NCBI RefSeq assembly: GCF_036240795.1
Contig: NZ_CP108454.1
Location: 4,588,001-4,652,000 of the forward strand
Direction: 5' to 3'
Source of the DNA: Streptomyces sp. NBC_01268
GTDB lineage: Bacteria; Actinomycetota; Actinomycetes; Streptomycetales; Streptomycetaceae
DNA: 64,000 nt
Shown: piece by piece, positions 31,942-40,440 of the stretch
How positions within the stretch are numbered: the stretch's first letter is position 1
Layout of the letters: each line of letters starts with the position of its first letter
Notes under the pieces: generated by a model
Seen by the model: only the letters and a program-made list of their open reading frames with translations
What the model was told of the DNA's origin: nothing
Database searches by the model: none
Translations under genes and position numbers: made by a program

Positions 31942-32643
31942 ATGAGCAACCGTGCAGTGCTGGAGGTGATCGCCCTCGACGAGGAGGACGCGGTCGCTGC
32001 CCAGGCCGGCGGGGCGGACCGCCTCGAACTGGTCACCGACATGGCGGCGGACGGGCTCACCCCGTCCACGACCGGCTTCGCGGCGGTCCGCGCCGCCGTC
32101 GACATCCCGCTGCGCGTGATGCTCAGGCTGACCGACGGCTTCGCGGCCGGGGACACCGAGCAGGTCGACGCCCTGGTGGCCCGCGCCACGGAGCTCCGCG
32201 CGGCGGGCGCCGACGAGTTCGTCCTCGGCTTCCTCACCCCGGCGGGCGACCCCGACCTGGTCGCCGTCGAGCGCCTGATCGCCGTCCTGGACGGCTGCCG
32301 CTGGACCTTCCACCGGGCGATCGACCGCGCCGCCGACCGGGACGCCCTGCGCAAGCAGCTCGCGGACCTCCCGGGCCTCGACACCTACCTGACCGCGGGC
32401 GCGGCCACCGGCGTCGACGACGGCCTCACCACCCTCAAGGCGGAGGCGGCCCGCGCGGGCGAGCCCGGCTACGAGCCGCAGATCCTCGTCGGCGGCGGCC
32501 TCCGCCTCGACCACCTCCCGACCCTCCGCGCCGCCGGCCTCACCGCCTTCCACATCGGCGGCGCGGCCCGCCCGTCCGGCTGGACGGCCCCGGTCTCGGA
32601 ATCGGCGGTACGGGCCTGGCGCGAGGCACTGGACGAGGCGTAA
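31942..32643 (+). CDS. cutC: CutC-family copper homeostasis protein
   Basis: A 233-residue TIM-barrel protein of the CutC family: LEVIALDEEDAVAAQAGGADRLELV, then LTPS, IPLRVMLR, DEFVLGFLT, WTFHRAID and the GGGLRLDHLP C-terminal block. Start at the second ATG, 10 bases after AGGAGG; the first ATG is only one base from it. CutC was named for copper tolerance, but its biochemical role remains disputed. Close after the copper protein gene and followed by a strong terminator. Confidence 0.9.
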   Translation: MSNRAVLEVIALDEEDAVAAQAGGADRLELVTDMAADGLTPSTTGFAAVRAAVDIPLRVMLRLTDGFAAGDTEQVDALVARATELRAAGADEFVLGFLTPAGDPDLVAVERLIAVLDGCRWTFHRAIDRAADRDALRKQLADLPGLDTYLTAGAATGVDDGLTTLKAEAARAGEPGYEPQILVGGGLRLDHLPTLRAAGLTAFHIGGAARPSGWTAPVSESAVRAWREALDEA

Positions 32644-32665
32644 GGCTGCTGGAGTTGAACACGAG

Positions 32666-32707
32666 AAATACAGAAGCCCCGGAGGACTCTCCGGGGCTTC
32701 TGTATTT
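32666..32707. terminator. Perfect 18-bp terminator hairpin
   Basis: AAATACAGAAGCCCCGGA (32666-32683) pairs perfectly with 32690-32707 around a 6-base loop, with A/T at both feet, a bidirectional terminator between cutC and the convergent lipoprotein gene. Confidence 0.92.
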
Positions 32708-32714
32708 GCTGCGG

Positions 32715-33275
32715 CTACTTCTCCAGCGACAGAGTGAAACGGCAGGGCAGGTCCTGCGTGAACCTGTCGGCGCCTTGCTTGTAGGTGAAGCGGCATGCGG
32801 ATGCTTCACCGGAAATCGGGCCGGTGACGGTGACCTTCACCGAGTGGTAGATGCGATTCTCTTTACCCGGGTCCAACTTGATCGGCCCCTTCGAGTAGTC
32901 CGTGTACGTGGCCGAGGGGAACTGTGAGTCCCCGTCCGGAAAAATGAGGGCCACGCCTCGTGTCTCCCGCGCATCGAATGCCGCGTATCGGACTACCTTG
33001 AGCCCCTTGGGGACGTCCAGTACTTCCGCCTCTGTCAGTTCGATGGGTGAATCGGACCGATTCTGTAGTTTGGGTAGGGCGAACCACCAGGACTGCCCGA
33101 TCTTGGCGTGGTCGTTCCATACGATTGCGCCTTCTCCTGGGCCGTCCAGAGCATCCCCCTCGCGGGTTCCAGACCCATTGGAGAAGGCGCAGGAGGACAG
33201 TGTCAGGAGGAGGGTGACGACGGCTCCACTAGTACGAGTAGAACGTGCCTTCCCTGCCAGTCCCCACTTGTGCAT
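32715..33275 (-). CDS. Putative lipoprotein, function unknown
   Basis: A 186-residue secreted lipoprotein: basic MHKWGLAGKARSTRTSG, a hydrophobic segment VVTLLLTL, and the lipobox LSSC. The mature part is beta-rich with few charged clusters (WWFALPKLQNRSDSPIELTEAEVL; VTGPISGEASACRFTYKQG) and two later cysteines likely disulfide-bonded. The ATG at 33275 has GGGGGC upstream; the gene begins inside the 3' end of the larger secreted protein gene (47-base overlap), so the two are co-expressed. GC content is visibly lower than in flanking genes. No family was recognised. Confidence 0.75.
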   Translation of the reverse strand: MHKWGLAGKARSTRTSGAVVTLLLTLSSCAFSNGSGTREGDALDGPGEGAIVWNDHAKIGQSWWFALPKLQNRSDSPIELTEAEVLDVPKGLKVVRYAAFDARETRGVALIFPDGDSQFPSATYTDYSKGPIKLDPGKENRIYHSVKVTVTGPISGEASACRFTYKQGADRFTQDLPCRFTLSLEK

Positions 33276-35532
33276 AAAGCCCCCAGATCCAATGGTCGGC
33301 CGCCCTGGAACCACCGGCGACTATTTTCTGCTCGTGATCCTTGTCCATCTGCGTCGAAGCCGCCAGAGAGATTCCCATGACCGAGACGGCTCCAGAGATC
33401 TTGGCGCTTCGCCCTCGGCTTATTCCGTACCCCGAATTCGGCGCGACCCGTGCGCGGTGTTCGTATGGAGACTTGAAGAATCTAGCCATGCCGTCGAGGT
33501 GCGACACGTCCTTGCCGTATATCCCGGTGAAGCCGCCCGGAGGGACCTTGTATCCAGTAGCAGCGATGCGCTGGTACGAGCTCCTTACTACGCCTCCGCA
33601 GTAGTACTTTACCTGCTGCTTTACATAGTTGATCGGAACTCGCCAGTGCTTCCCGAAGTATGGACCGCGGTTTGTGAAACCTGTGCTTGAGCCGGCTGAA
33701 CCGCCGAGTGTGACCCCCCGGGTGACGCTCCAGCTGCCCGTTCCCTTGATGGCCGTGTCGACAGTCGTGGTCATCTTGGACTTGTACTCGAACGACGCCT
33801 TGGCATCCCAGTAGGCATGAGCCTCGCCGACCGTCGTGTAGGCGATCTGCTCACTCACGTTCTTCGTCAATGTGTAGCAAGTGCCCGAAGCGCGGGGATC
33901 TGTCTGTGATTCGTCTCGGACGGCCTGCGAGCGCACGTCCACACCGCTGACGAGGTAGGGGTTGTAGGCGGCATCCGGCGCAGTGCCCCTGTCGTTCTGC
34001 CATGCGGGGGTCAGCGCTGCGTCTTCGGGGGAGGCTGTGGGGAGCTGCTCGTACTGGGCGGCGTAGCTGTTCCGTTCCTGGGCCGCTGTCGGCTCGGAGG
34101 TGTCGGCGTCAGGCGCATCGGCGGGGATCATCGCGATCGTGTGATCCGGTTCGGCGGAGGCGGTCACCGCGAGCGCGGACCGCTGAGCAGGGGCCGAGAT
34201 CGACGCGGGAGCTGCGACCAACTGATCCATGGCAAACATCTGAACGCCAGACGTCGTGGCTCCGAAGACGCTGGCCCCGACATTGAGCACGCCGTCGTTC
34301 GCGTCGACCTGGGCCTGGACCTCGGTGGGCAGCTCACTCGGAAGGGTAAATGACCAAGTGCCATCGGCTGCGGTCGTCGTCGTGCCGAGCGCGGCGATTT
34401 CCTTTGCCGTGCCGACCTCGCCGACAAGCGCTGGGTCGTTGGGCGCGATCCGCACGGTCATTCCGGCGGCCGGGGTGCCGTTGCCGAGCGTGAACTTGCC
34501 AGAGACGGTGACCGGTCCGGCGGCCGGAGTCGGGTCAGGGTCCGGCTGGGGAAGGTCGATTGGCGGTGGTGCAGGCTGGTTGCCCAAGTTCGGCTTGTCG
34601 TCAGGAGACGGAGCGGTGAGGCAGCTCGCGGTGTCAGGCAGAACAGCGCCGAAGAAGCCGACAGCCACCTCAGGATTGGCGAGCGCCGGAGATGAACCCG
34701 TGTAACTCTTGACGATTCCCGTGTAGTCCTGCGGTCCCGGCTTCGTGTACATGACTCCGGGTGCAGGGCTCCAGGCGCTGGCCGCGGAGGACAGTCCGGT
34801 GGCGATCACACCATTGTCGGTCAGCTTGGGGGCCATTGCATCGACGCCGATGTACTCGATGCTGTAACTCCACTGCCTCACCTCGCCGTTGGACAGGGTG
34901 AAGATCTTGTCCTCGACACCCCAGACGTGTGTCGCGGAGGCGATGGCCACGGCGGCCGCATCGTTGGCAGGGATTTTGGCGGCGAGCGGCACCATGTGTG
35001 GTTTGTTGTTGATCCGCGTTCCGGTGAAGACGCTGACGGAGCGATCGGTCGCCGAGAGTCCGAAGATGGTGTTACCCAGTGTCCACACCCTGGAGTATCC
35101 GGTCCATCCGCTCCCGTACGTTGCGAGCGGGGTCAGGAGTGCGCCACCGGTTTCGGTGTTGTCCTTGTACGACTTGAGTATGCCGTCCTGCGTGATTTCG
35201 TAGATGACACCGCCCTTCCCGCCGAACACCTGGCTGGTTCCCGGGAGTTGAGCGGTGCTCCCCGTGTCAATGAAGCGACCATCGGTGTCCCCGTTGTAAG
35301 GGCTCCAGTCGACGTACTTCCGGATCGTCACCGGCGGCGGGTTCACGGGGCGACCTCCGCCCGGCTTCCCTTCGATGAGATAGAAGGGAAGGTGTGTGGA
35401 ACAGTCCGCTGCCGACGCAACGGCAACTTCCAAAGTGGCCGGCAGGGCCACTGTGGCGCCTGCAGCAAGCGCCACCGTCAGGGCGCCGCTGACGAGTCTC
35501 TGGCGCGAAAAAGAAGAATGGCGCGCGGCCAT
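33229..35532 (-). CDS. Secreted protein with tachylectin-like region, function unknown
   Basis: A 767-residue exported protein. The signal peptide is MAARHSSFSRQRLVSGALTVALAAG... with A-x-A cleavage near residue 42. Residues about 70-280 contain repeated G-x-W-x-x-Y-x-x-V-W-T-L-x-x-x-I-F-x-L type strands resembling tachylectin-2 beta-propellers, followed by a proline linker and an Ig/carboxypeptidase-regulatory-like domain (about 345-430). The last third (about 560-767) has Ser/Thr-rich alternating segments (AKASFEYKSKMTTTVDTAIK, SWSVTRGVTLGGSAGSSTG) resembling amphipathic beta-hairpins. GGGGGA six bases before the ATG supports the start. GC is lower than normal for the window, consistent with acquisition. 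Confidence 0.75.
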   Translation of the reverse strand: MAARHSSFSRQRLVSGALTVALAAGATVALPATLEVAVASAADCSTHLPFYLIEGKPGGGRPVNPPPVTIRKYVDWSPYNGDTDGRFIDTGSTAQLPGTSQVFGGKGGVIYEITQDGILKSYKDNTETGGALLTPLATYGSGWTGYSRVWTLGNTIFGLSATDRSVSVFTGTRINNKPHMVPLAAKIPANDAAAVAIASATHVWGVEDKIFTLSNGEVRQWSYSIEYIGVDAMAPKLTDNGVIATGLSSAASAWSPAPGVMYTKPGPQDYTGIVKSYTGSSPALANPEVAVGFFGAVLPDTASCLTAPSPDDKPNLGNQPAPPPIDLPQPDPDPTPAAGPVTVSGKFTLGNGTPAAGMTVRIAPNDPALVGEVGTAKEIAALGTTTTAADGTWSFTLPSELPTEVQAQVDANDGVLNVGASVFGATTSGVQMFAMDQLVAAPASISAPAQRSALAVTASAEPDHTIAMIPADAPDADTSEPTAAQERNSYAAQYEQLPTASPEDAALTPAWQNDRGTAPDAAYNPYLVSGVDVRSQAVRDESQTDPRASGTCYTLTKNVSEQIAYTTVGEAHAYWDAKASFEYKSKMTTTVDTAIKGTGSWSVTRGVTLGGSAGSSTGFTNRGPYFGKHWRVPINYVKQQVKYYCGGVVRSSYQRIAATGYKVPPGGFTGIYGKDVSHLDGMARFFKSPYEHRARVAPNSGYGISRGRSAKISGAVSVMGISLAASTQMDKDHEQKIVAGGSRAADHWIWGLYAQVGTGREGTFYSY

Positions 35533-35587
35533 ATGTAATCCCCCCACGGAATTTTAGAAGCTGCCGGGTGAGGGCAGCTGTACCGCA

Positions 35588-35616
35588 ATTACATGCACGC
35601 GCTTTGGTTGGGTCAA
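35588..35616 (-). promoter_or_regulatory. Promoter of the secreted-protein unit
   Basis: On the minus strand TTGACC (35611-35616) and TGTAAT (35588-35593) are 17 bases apart. GGTTG-GGT-CAACC (35606-35618) overlaps the -35 and may be an operator. The rest of the 310-base gap to 35843 holds no gene that I can see. Confidence 0.65.
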
Positions 35617-35842
35617 CCCCATATTTGCGGGCCGGGCGTATGTATGCTCCTTTCCGTGGTGTTTGTCCCGCGTGAGGCTTCCTGAATTGATCAAGATCTG
35701 AGCTTTCGGGGCCGGTGCGATCTTCCGCCGCCCGGCGCATGCTGGAGATGTGGCGGGTTGGGCCCGCCGGGGGGAAGGGCGTCCCGCCGCGGCATCGTGA
35801 CAGTGAGAGTCAGGAGAGCCAGGAAGGGACGGTCTGGTGGTC

Positions 35843-36769
35843 ATGGCGCATTCAACTACCTATCCCGCACCCGATATCGCTTCGCTGAACATCCGTATCG
35901 CCTACCGCGACGAACACCCCTCCGAGGAACTGTGCGGAGCGGCCGAGCGCAGCGTCGGGGCGCTCGTGCTGCGGCACATGGAGGCGACGCGGCTCCGGCG
36001 GGAGGCCGAGGCCGTGATCGACGAGGCGGCGGTCGCGTACGCCGCGCCCGCCACGCGGCTGGTCGAGCCCGATCCCGCGGCGGCCGAAGTGCTGCGCACC
36101 GCGCGCCTCTTGGACGGGTCCACGGACTCGTTCGACCGCTACGCCACACTCGAACCGACGGTGCCGGAGGCCCCGGCCTGGGCCCGGCAGATCCCGCCGT
36201 ACCACTACACCTGGAGCTGGCACGACACGAACGGCTACGCCCCCTACGGCGTGGTCACCACGCTCAGCAGCGGCGCGCTCGGACTGGACGCCCGCTCCGG
36301 CTCCCTGCCCGGCGGCAAGAGCGGGTTCGTCAACGCCCACGCGGGGTTCGGTCTGGCCGTCACCACCGACCACGAAGTGATGGCGCGGGGCGTGTCCTTC
36401 CGCCAGATGCGGTACAGCTACACCCTGGCCGCCGCCGGCACCGGAGGCAACGCCACCTCCGAGGGCGGCATGGAGTTCACCGCCTTCGAGGACGGCAACC
36501 TCATCGGCGCCACCGACCTCAACCTGGACAAGCTCTGGCGCAGCCGGGTGAGCACCACCCTCTTCGACCCGTACGAGTCCGACAGCGGGGGTCAGGGGCC
36601 GTACGCGGTCGACAGGCCGCTTGATCTGTACTTCCGGATGCGGCCCGGGCACGGCTACACCTTCAACGTCGGCGGCTGGGTCGCCAGCGACTACCACTCC
36701 GGCGCGGGTCAGGCCGGGGCGCAGGCGTTCATGCAGGGGGCCGTGCTGGCTCTGACCGTGTGGAAGTGA
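35843..36769 (+). CDS. Hypothetical protein, function unknown
   Basis: A 308-residue protein without a signal peptide. The N-terminal third is helical with a charged stretch (EEL-x-GAAERSVGALVLRHMEATRLRREAEAVIDEAAV). The rest is beta-rich and aromatic, with YHYTWSWHDTNGYAPYGVVTT, RQMRYSYTLAAAGTGGNAT and a Trp/Tyr-rich C-terminus (HGYTFNVGGWVASDYHSG). Start: ATG at 35843 after AGGAAGG, with a GTG two codons earlier. Divergent from the secreted-protein unit but its GC is normal. No family was recognised; the C-terminal part could be a lectin-like or viral-coat-like beta sandwich. Confidence 0.75.
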   Translation: MAHSTTYPAPDIASLNIRIAYRDEHPSEELCGAAERSVGALVLRHMEATRLRREAEAVIDEAAVAYAAPATRLVEPDPAAAEVLRTARLLDGSTDSFDRYATLEPTVPEAPAWARQIPPYHYTWSWHDTNGYAPYGVVTTLSSGALGLDARSGSLPGGKSGFVNAHAGFGLAVTTDHEVMARGVSFRQMRYSYTLAAAGTGGNATSEGGMEFTAFEDGNLIGATDLNLDKLWRSRVSTTLFDPYESDSGGQGPYAVDRPLDLYFRMRPGHGYTFNVGGWVASDYHSGAGQAGAQAFMQGAVLALTVWK

Positions 36770-36841
36770 GGTCGGCGGACGGCCGGGGCCCGTCGGGGAA
36801 TCGGGTGGCGCGCGGGTGCGGGACGTCCATAGCCTCACCTC

Positions 36842-37765
36842 ATGCCCGACGCCACGCCTGCCACCCCTGCCCCCACCCCCACCCCCGCCCCCGTTGCCGA
36901 CGTCGGCCTCGTGCGGCGGCTCGTCCACGCGCAGTTCCCCCAGTGGGCCGGTCTGCCCGTGCGGCAGGTCGACTCCGCCGGGACCGACAACCTGATGTTC
37001 CGGCTCGGCGACGCGCTCGTCGTACGGCTGCCCAAGGCCTCGTGGGCACAGGGGCAGGTCGAGAAGGAGCAGCGGTGGCTGCCGCGCCTCGCCGGGCATC
37101 TGCCGCTGCCCGTTCCCGTGCCCGTCGGGCTCGGGGTGCCGGGGGAGGGGTTCGGGCAGCGCTGGTCCGTCTACGAGTGGCTGGAGGGCGAGGACGCGTT
37201 CCGGGCGCCGATCGGTGATCTCGGGCACGCGGCCGTCGAGTTGGGGCGCTTCGGGTTCGCCCTGCGTGCCGTCGACGCCACCGGCGGGCCGGCCTCCTTC
37301 CGGGGCGGGCCGGTCACCGCGTGGGAGGACGGCGCCATGGTGCCGTCCATCCGCGCACTCGGGGCCGACGGCACGCTCGACGCCGGCCTCGTCTCCGCCG
37401 CCTGGGAGGCGGTGCTGCGGCTGCCGCAGTGGGACCGCGCGCCCGTGTGGGTGCACGGCGACCTGCTGCCCGGCAACCTCCTCACCCGCGACGGGCGGCT
37501 CAGCGCCGTCATCGACTTCGGCGGGCTCGGAGTCGGCGACCCCGCCTGCGACATGATGGGCGCCTGGACGCTCCTCACCCCCGAGACGCGTCCGCTGTTC
37601 CGCGAGGCGGCCCGCGTCGACGACGCGACCTGGGCGCGCGGGCGGGGGTGGGCGTTGTGCTGGGGCGTGGTGACGGAGCAGCACTACCGCGTCACCAACC
37701 CCGTCCTCGCCGCCGTCGCCCACCGGGCGTGGACGCAGGCGCTGCCGGAGTGCGAGATCGGGTAG
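36842..37765 (+). CDS. Aminoglycoside-phosphotransferase-family kinase
   Basis: A 307-residue APH/choline-kinase-like protein. ATP site: AGTDNLMFRLGDALVVRLPK with the conserved Lys (VRLPK); hinge VYEWLEGED; catalytic loop VHGDLLPGNLL with the Asp base and Asn; and DFGGLGVGDPACDMMGAW. All residues for phosphotransfer are present. The 20-residue N-terminus is a Thr/Pro repeat. In streptomycetes such stand-alone members may confer aminoglycoside or macrolide inactivation, but most are not resistance enzymes; the substrate is unknown. Confidence 0.9.
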   Translation: MPDATPATPAPTPTPAPVADVGLVRRLVHAQFPQWAGLPVRQVDSAGTDNLMFRLGDALVVRLPKASWAQGQVEKEQRWLPRLAGHLPLPVPVPVGLGVPGEGFGQRWSVYEWLEGEDAFRAPIGDLGHAAVELGRFGFALRAVDATGGPASFRGGPVTAWEDGAMVPSIRALGADGTLDAGLVSAAWEAVLRLPQWDRAPVWVHGDLLPGNLLTRDGRLSAVIDFGGLGVGDPACDMMGAWTLLTPETRPLFREAARVDDATWARGRGWALCWGVVTEQHYRVTNPVLAAVAHRAWTQALPECEIG

Positions 37766-37782
37766 GGCGGGCCCTCGCCACG

Positions 37783-37860
37783 CCCAGGCCAGGGCGCACC
37801 GCCGCCCCCCCCAGGCCAGGGCGCAGCGGGCGGCACCGCCGCCCCCAGGCCAGGGCGCAC
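37783..37860. repeat. Three copies of a 16-17 bp intergenic repeat
   Basis: CCCAGGCCAGGGCGCA occurs at 37783, 37809 and 37844, separated by C-rich and GGCACCGCCGCC stretches, in the gap between the kinase and HelD-type genes on converging strands. Confidence 0.7.
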
Positions 37861-37881
37861 CACCCTCGGCCGCGCCTCCGG

Positions 37882-39942
37882 CTACCCCTCCAACTGGCCC
37901 GGCATGTCCGCCGCGTGAAGCACCGTCAGGCCCGACACCGCACGCGTCAGCGCCACGTACAGGCGGCGCAGGCCCGTGCGTTCGTCCGGCTCGCCGTCCA
38001 CCACGGCCGCCGGCTCGTCGAGGACCACGTAGTCGTACTCCAGGCCCTTCGCCAGTGAGGCCGGGACCAGGGTCAGGCGGGAGTCGGCCGTGGTCTCCTC
38101 GCCGGGGGAGAGGTACGTGAGGCCCGCCGCCGCCAGGGCCTCGGCCAGCGGCGCGATGCGGGCGTCCGCCGCGATCAGGCCGATCGAGCCCTCGTGGGCC
38201 AGGGACGCGACGCACGCCGCGACGACGGACGCGTCCAGGTCGTCCGGCCCGTCCACCCGCCGGATCTCCAGCGAGCCGGGGTTCTCCCGTACGGACTCGA
38301 CGGGAGCGAGCCCCGGTGACATGTGGGGGAGCAGGCGGGAGGCGTACGCGATGACCTCGCGGGGCACGCGGAAGCCGGCCGTCAGCTCCTCCACGTGCGC
38401 CTCCGGCTTGCCCAGGTGCTCCAGGGCCTGCGCCCAGCTCCCCGTGGCCCACGGGGTCGTGCCCTGCGCCAGGTCGCCGAGGACCGTCGCCGAACCGGTC
38501 GTGCAGCGGCGCCCCACCGCCCGGTACTGCATGGGGGAGAGGTCCTGCGCCTCGTCGAGGACGACGTGGCCCAGCGAGTGGGTGCGCTCCACCAGGTCCT
38601 TCGCCTCGTCGATGAGGACCGCGTCCGCCGCCGACCACTTCGCCGACTTCACGCTGCGGGCGGGCTTCGCCCACAGCAGCAGCTTCTGCTCGTCCTCGTC
38701 GAGGATGCCGTCGGCGTGCGCGGCCAGGAACTCGGGGTCGCTCAGCAGGCGCAGCACCAGCTTCGCCGGGTCGACCGCCGGCCAGCACTCCTTCACGACG
38801 GCCTTGACCGCCGCGTTGCGCGCGACGGTGTTCTGCACCCGGTCGTCGGGAGCCTCGCCCGCCTCCTCCATGCGGACCAGGACGGCGTGCGCGATGCGCT
38901 GGGGCAGGGCCTCGCGGGCCGCCCCGTACCGGATGTCCCGGTCGAGGAGCTCGCGGACCATCTCCTCCAGCTCGTATGCGGGCACCCGCCAGCGGCGCGA
39001 GCCGCGCACCACCATCAGCGGCTCCGTCGGCAGCGCGACGTGCGAGCGCACCGCGCGCCGCAGCACCTCCGCCATCCGGGCGTCGCCCTTGACGACGGCG
39101 GTCGCCGCCTCGTCCGTGCCGCGCACCTCGACGTGGGCGACGAGGTCGTCCACGGTCGCCTGCTGCACCTCCAGCTCGCCGAGCGCCGGCAGCACCTGCT
39201 CGATGTAGTGGAGGAAGGAACGGTTCGGCCCGATGACCAGGGTGCCGGTACGGGCCAGCCGCTCCCGGTGGGCGTACAGGAGGTAGGCGACGCGGTGCAG
39301 GCCGACGGCGGTCTTTCCGGTGCCGGGGCCGCCCTGCACGCAGACCGTGCCGGACAGGTCGGAGCGGACGATCTCGTCCTGCTCGGGCTGGATGGTGGCG
39401 ACGATGTCCCGCATGGGGCCGACGCGCGGCCGCTCGATCTCCGCCTGGAGCAGCCGGCTGGTCCGCTCCAGCTCGGCCGGGTCGGACAGGTGCTCGTCCT
39501 CGTACGCGGTGAGCTCGCCGCCCGTGTACCCGAAGCGCCGGCGCAGTCCGACGTCCTGGGGGTTCTTCCTGGACGCCTGGTAGTACGGCTGGGAGACCGG
39601 CGCGCGCCAGTCGATCACCATCGGGTCGCCGACGGCGTCGTGGACGTGCCGCCGGCCGATGTAGAAGCGCTGCCCCTCCTGCGTGGTGTGCAGGTAGTCG
39701 AGGCGGCCGAAGAAGAGCGGGGTGTCGGCGAGGTCGGCGAGGGCCTTGATGCGGTCCTCGATCTGCCGGGTCAGGATGACGGCGTTGACCCAGTTCGCGG
39801 TGACGTCCTTGATGTCGAGCGACTCCACGTCCTCGCGCATCGCCCGCAGCGCGGAGCGGGAGTCGGCGAGGTGGGCGCGCTCCCTGGCGAGGGGATCGTC
39901 GGCGGCGCCGTGGGCGGTGTCGGTGGTGGACGTTACGGACAC
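37882..39942 (-). CDS. HelD/HelR-type RNA polymerase recycling ATPase
   Basis: A 686-residue UvrD-like superfamily 1 ATPase of the HelD family, which clears stalled RNA polymerase and in streptomycetes (HelR) can displace rifampicin. N-terminal coiled-coil arm (about 15-70), Walker A GGPGTGKT (about 210), Walker B-like HVVLDEAQDLSPMQ, the SF1 motif LGDLAQGTTPW, and the C-terminal EYDYVVLDEP and RLYVALTRA blocks. The ATG at 39942 is preceded by GGAGG at good distance. Whether it is the rifampicin-inducible paralogue is unclear: the upstream 290 bases (up to 40235) hold a GCAGGACCGCC triple repeat (40084-40116) but no rifampicin-associated palindrome was seen. Confidence 0.93.
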   Translation of the reverse strand: MSVTSTTDTAHGAADDPLARERAHLADSRSALRAMREDVESLDIKDVTANWVNAVILTRQIEDRIKALADLADTPLFFGRLDYLHTTQEGQRFYIGRRHVHDAVGDPMVIDWRAPVSQPYYQASRKNPQDVGLRRRFGYTGGELTAYEDEHLSDPAELERTSRLLQAEIERPRVGPMRDIVATIQPEQDEIVRSDLSGTVCVQGGPGTGKTAVGLHRVAYLLYAHRERLARTGTLVIGPNRSFLHYIEQVLPALGELEVQQATVDDLVAHVEVRGTDEAATAVVKGDARMAEVLRRAVRSHVALPTEPLMVVRGSRRWRVPAYELEEMVRELLDRDIRYGAAREALPQRIAHAVLVRMEEAGEAPDDRVQNTVARNAAVKAVVKECWPAVDPAKLVLRLLSDPEFLAAHADGILDEDEQKLLLWAKPARSVKSAKWSAADAVLIDEAKDLVERTHSLGHVVLDEAQDLSPMQYRAVGRRCTTGSATVLGDLAQGTTPWATGSWAQALEHLGKPEAHVEELTAGFRVPREVIAYASRLLPHMSPGLAPVESVRENPGSLEIRRVDGPDDLDASVVAACVASLAHEGSIGLIAADARIAPLAEALAAAGLTYLSPGEETTADSRLTLVPASLAKGLEYDYVVLDEPAAVVDGEPDERTGLRRLYVALTRAVSGLTVLHAADMPGQLEG

Positions 39943-40235
39943 GGTGAAGCCTCCGGGTCGGGTACGCGGACACGTCGAGGTGGCCGCCGGTTTCCGACCG
40001 GACGGCGGCGCTCCGTGAGGGGAGGCGGGGAAGCTGGCGAGTGTAACGCCGGGCGGCTGCCGGGGGCGAATGGATTCACTCCCCGCAGGACCGCCGCAGG
40101 ACCGCCGCAGGACCCCCGCCCGGCCCCCCGCCCGACCCCCGTACGACCCGTAGGGGGCGGGGTCCGACTCACGGGGGATCCCGGCTCCACCCCGAGGCCG
40201 ATGTGTTCCGAATGTCCGGATTCCATCATGGATGC

Positions 40236-40415
40236 ATGACTGCCACGACCCTCACCCCAGCGCCCACCACCCTCCCCCGCGTCCACCGCCTGGCCTTCGC
40301 GCCCCTGCGCGCGATACGCGCCTTCGGCGGCGCGGTCGTCTCCGTCGCCGTGCTCGGTCGCCATGACGAGGCGGAGGCGGGGGTCCGCGACCCCCGCCCC
40401 ACCTACCAGGCCTGA
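40236..40415 (+). CDS. Small protein, function unknown
   Basis: A 59-residue frame: Thr/Pro-rich start, then a basic amphipathic segment LAFAPLRAIRAFGGAVVSVAVLG and a charged end. It has a high-GC third-position bias but no clear ribosome-binding site; an in-frame ATG lies at 40203. The hydrophobic middle could associate with the membrane. It is placed between helD and the XPB helicase gene, facing the latter convergently. Confidence 0.45.
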   Translation: MTATTLTPAPTTLPRVHRLAFAPLRAIRAFGGAVVSVAVLGRHDEAEAGVRDPRPTYQA

Positions 40416-40440
40416 CCGGCCGGCCGGGCCGCGGCTACGG

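Noticed and set aside
39943..40235. Rifampicin-associated element upstream of the HelD/HelR-type gene
   Set aside because: No GGGGCTTGC-type dyad was found; only short GCAGGACCGCC repeats are present.
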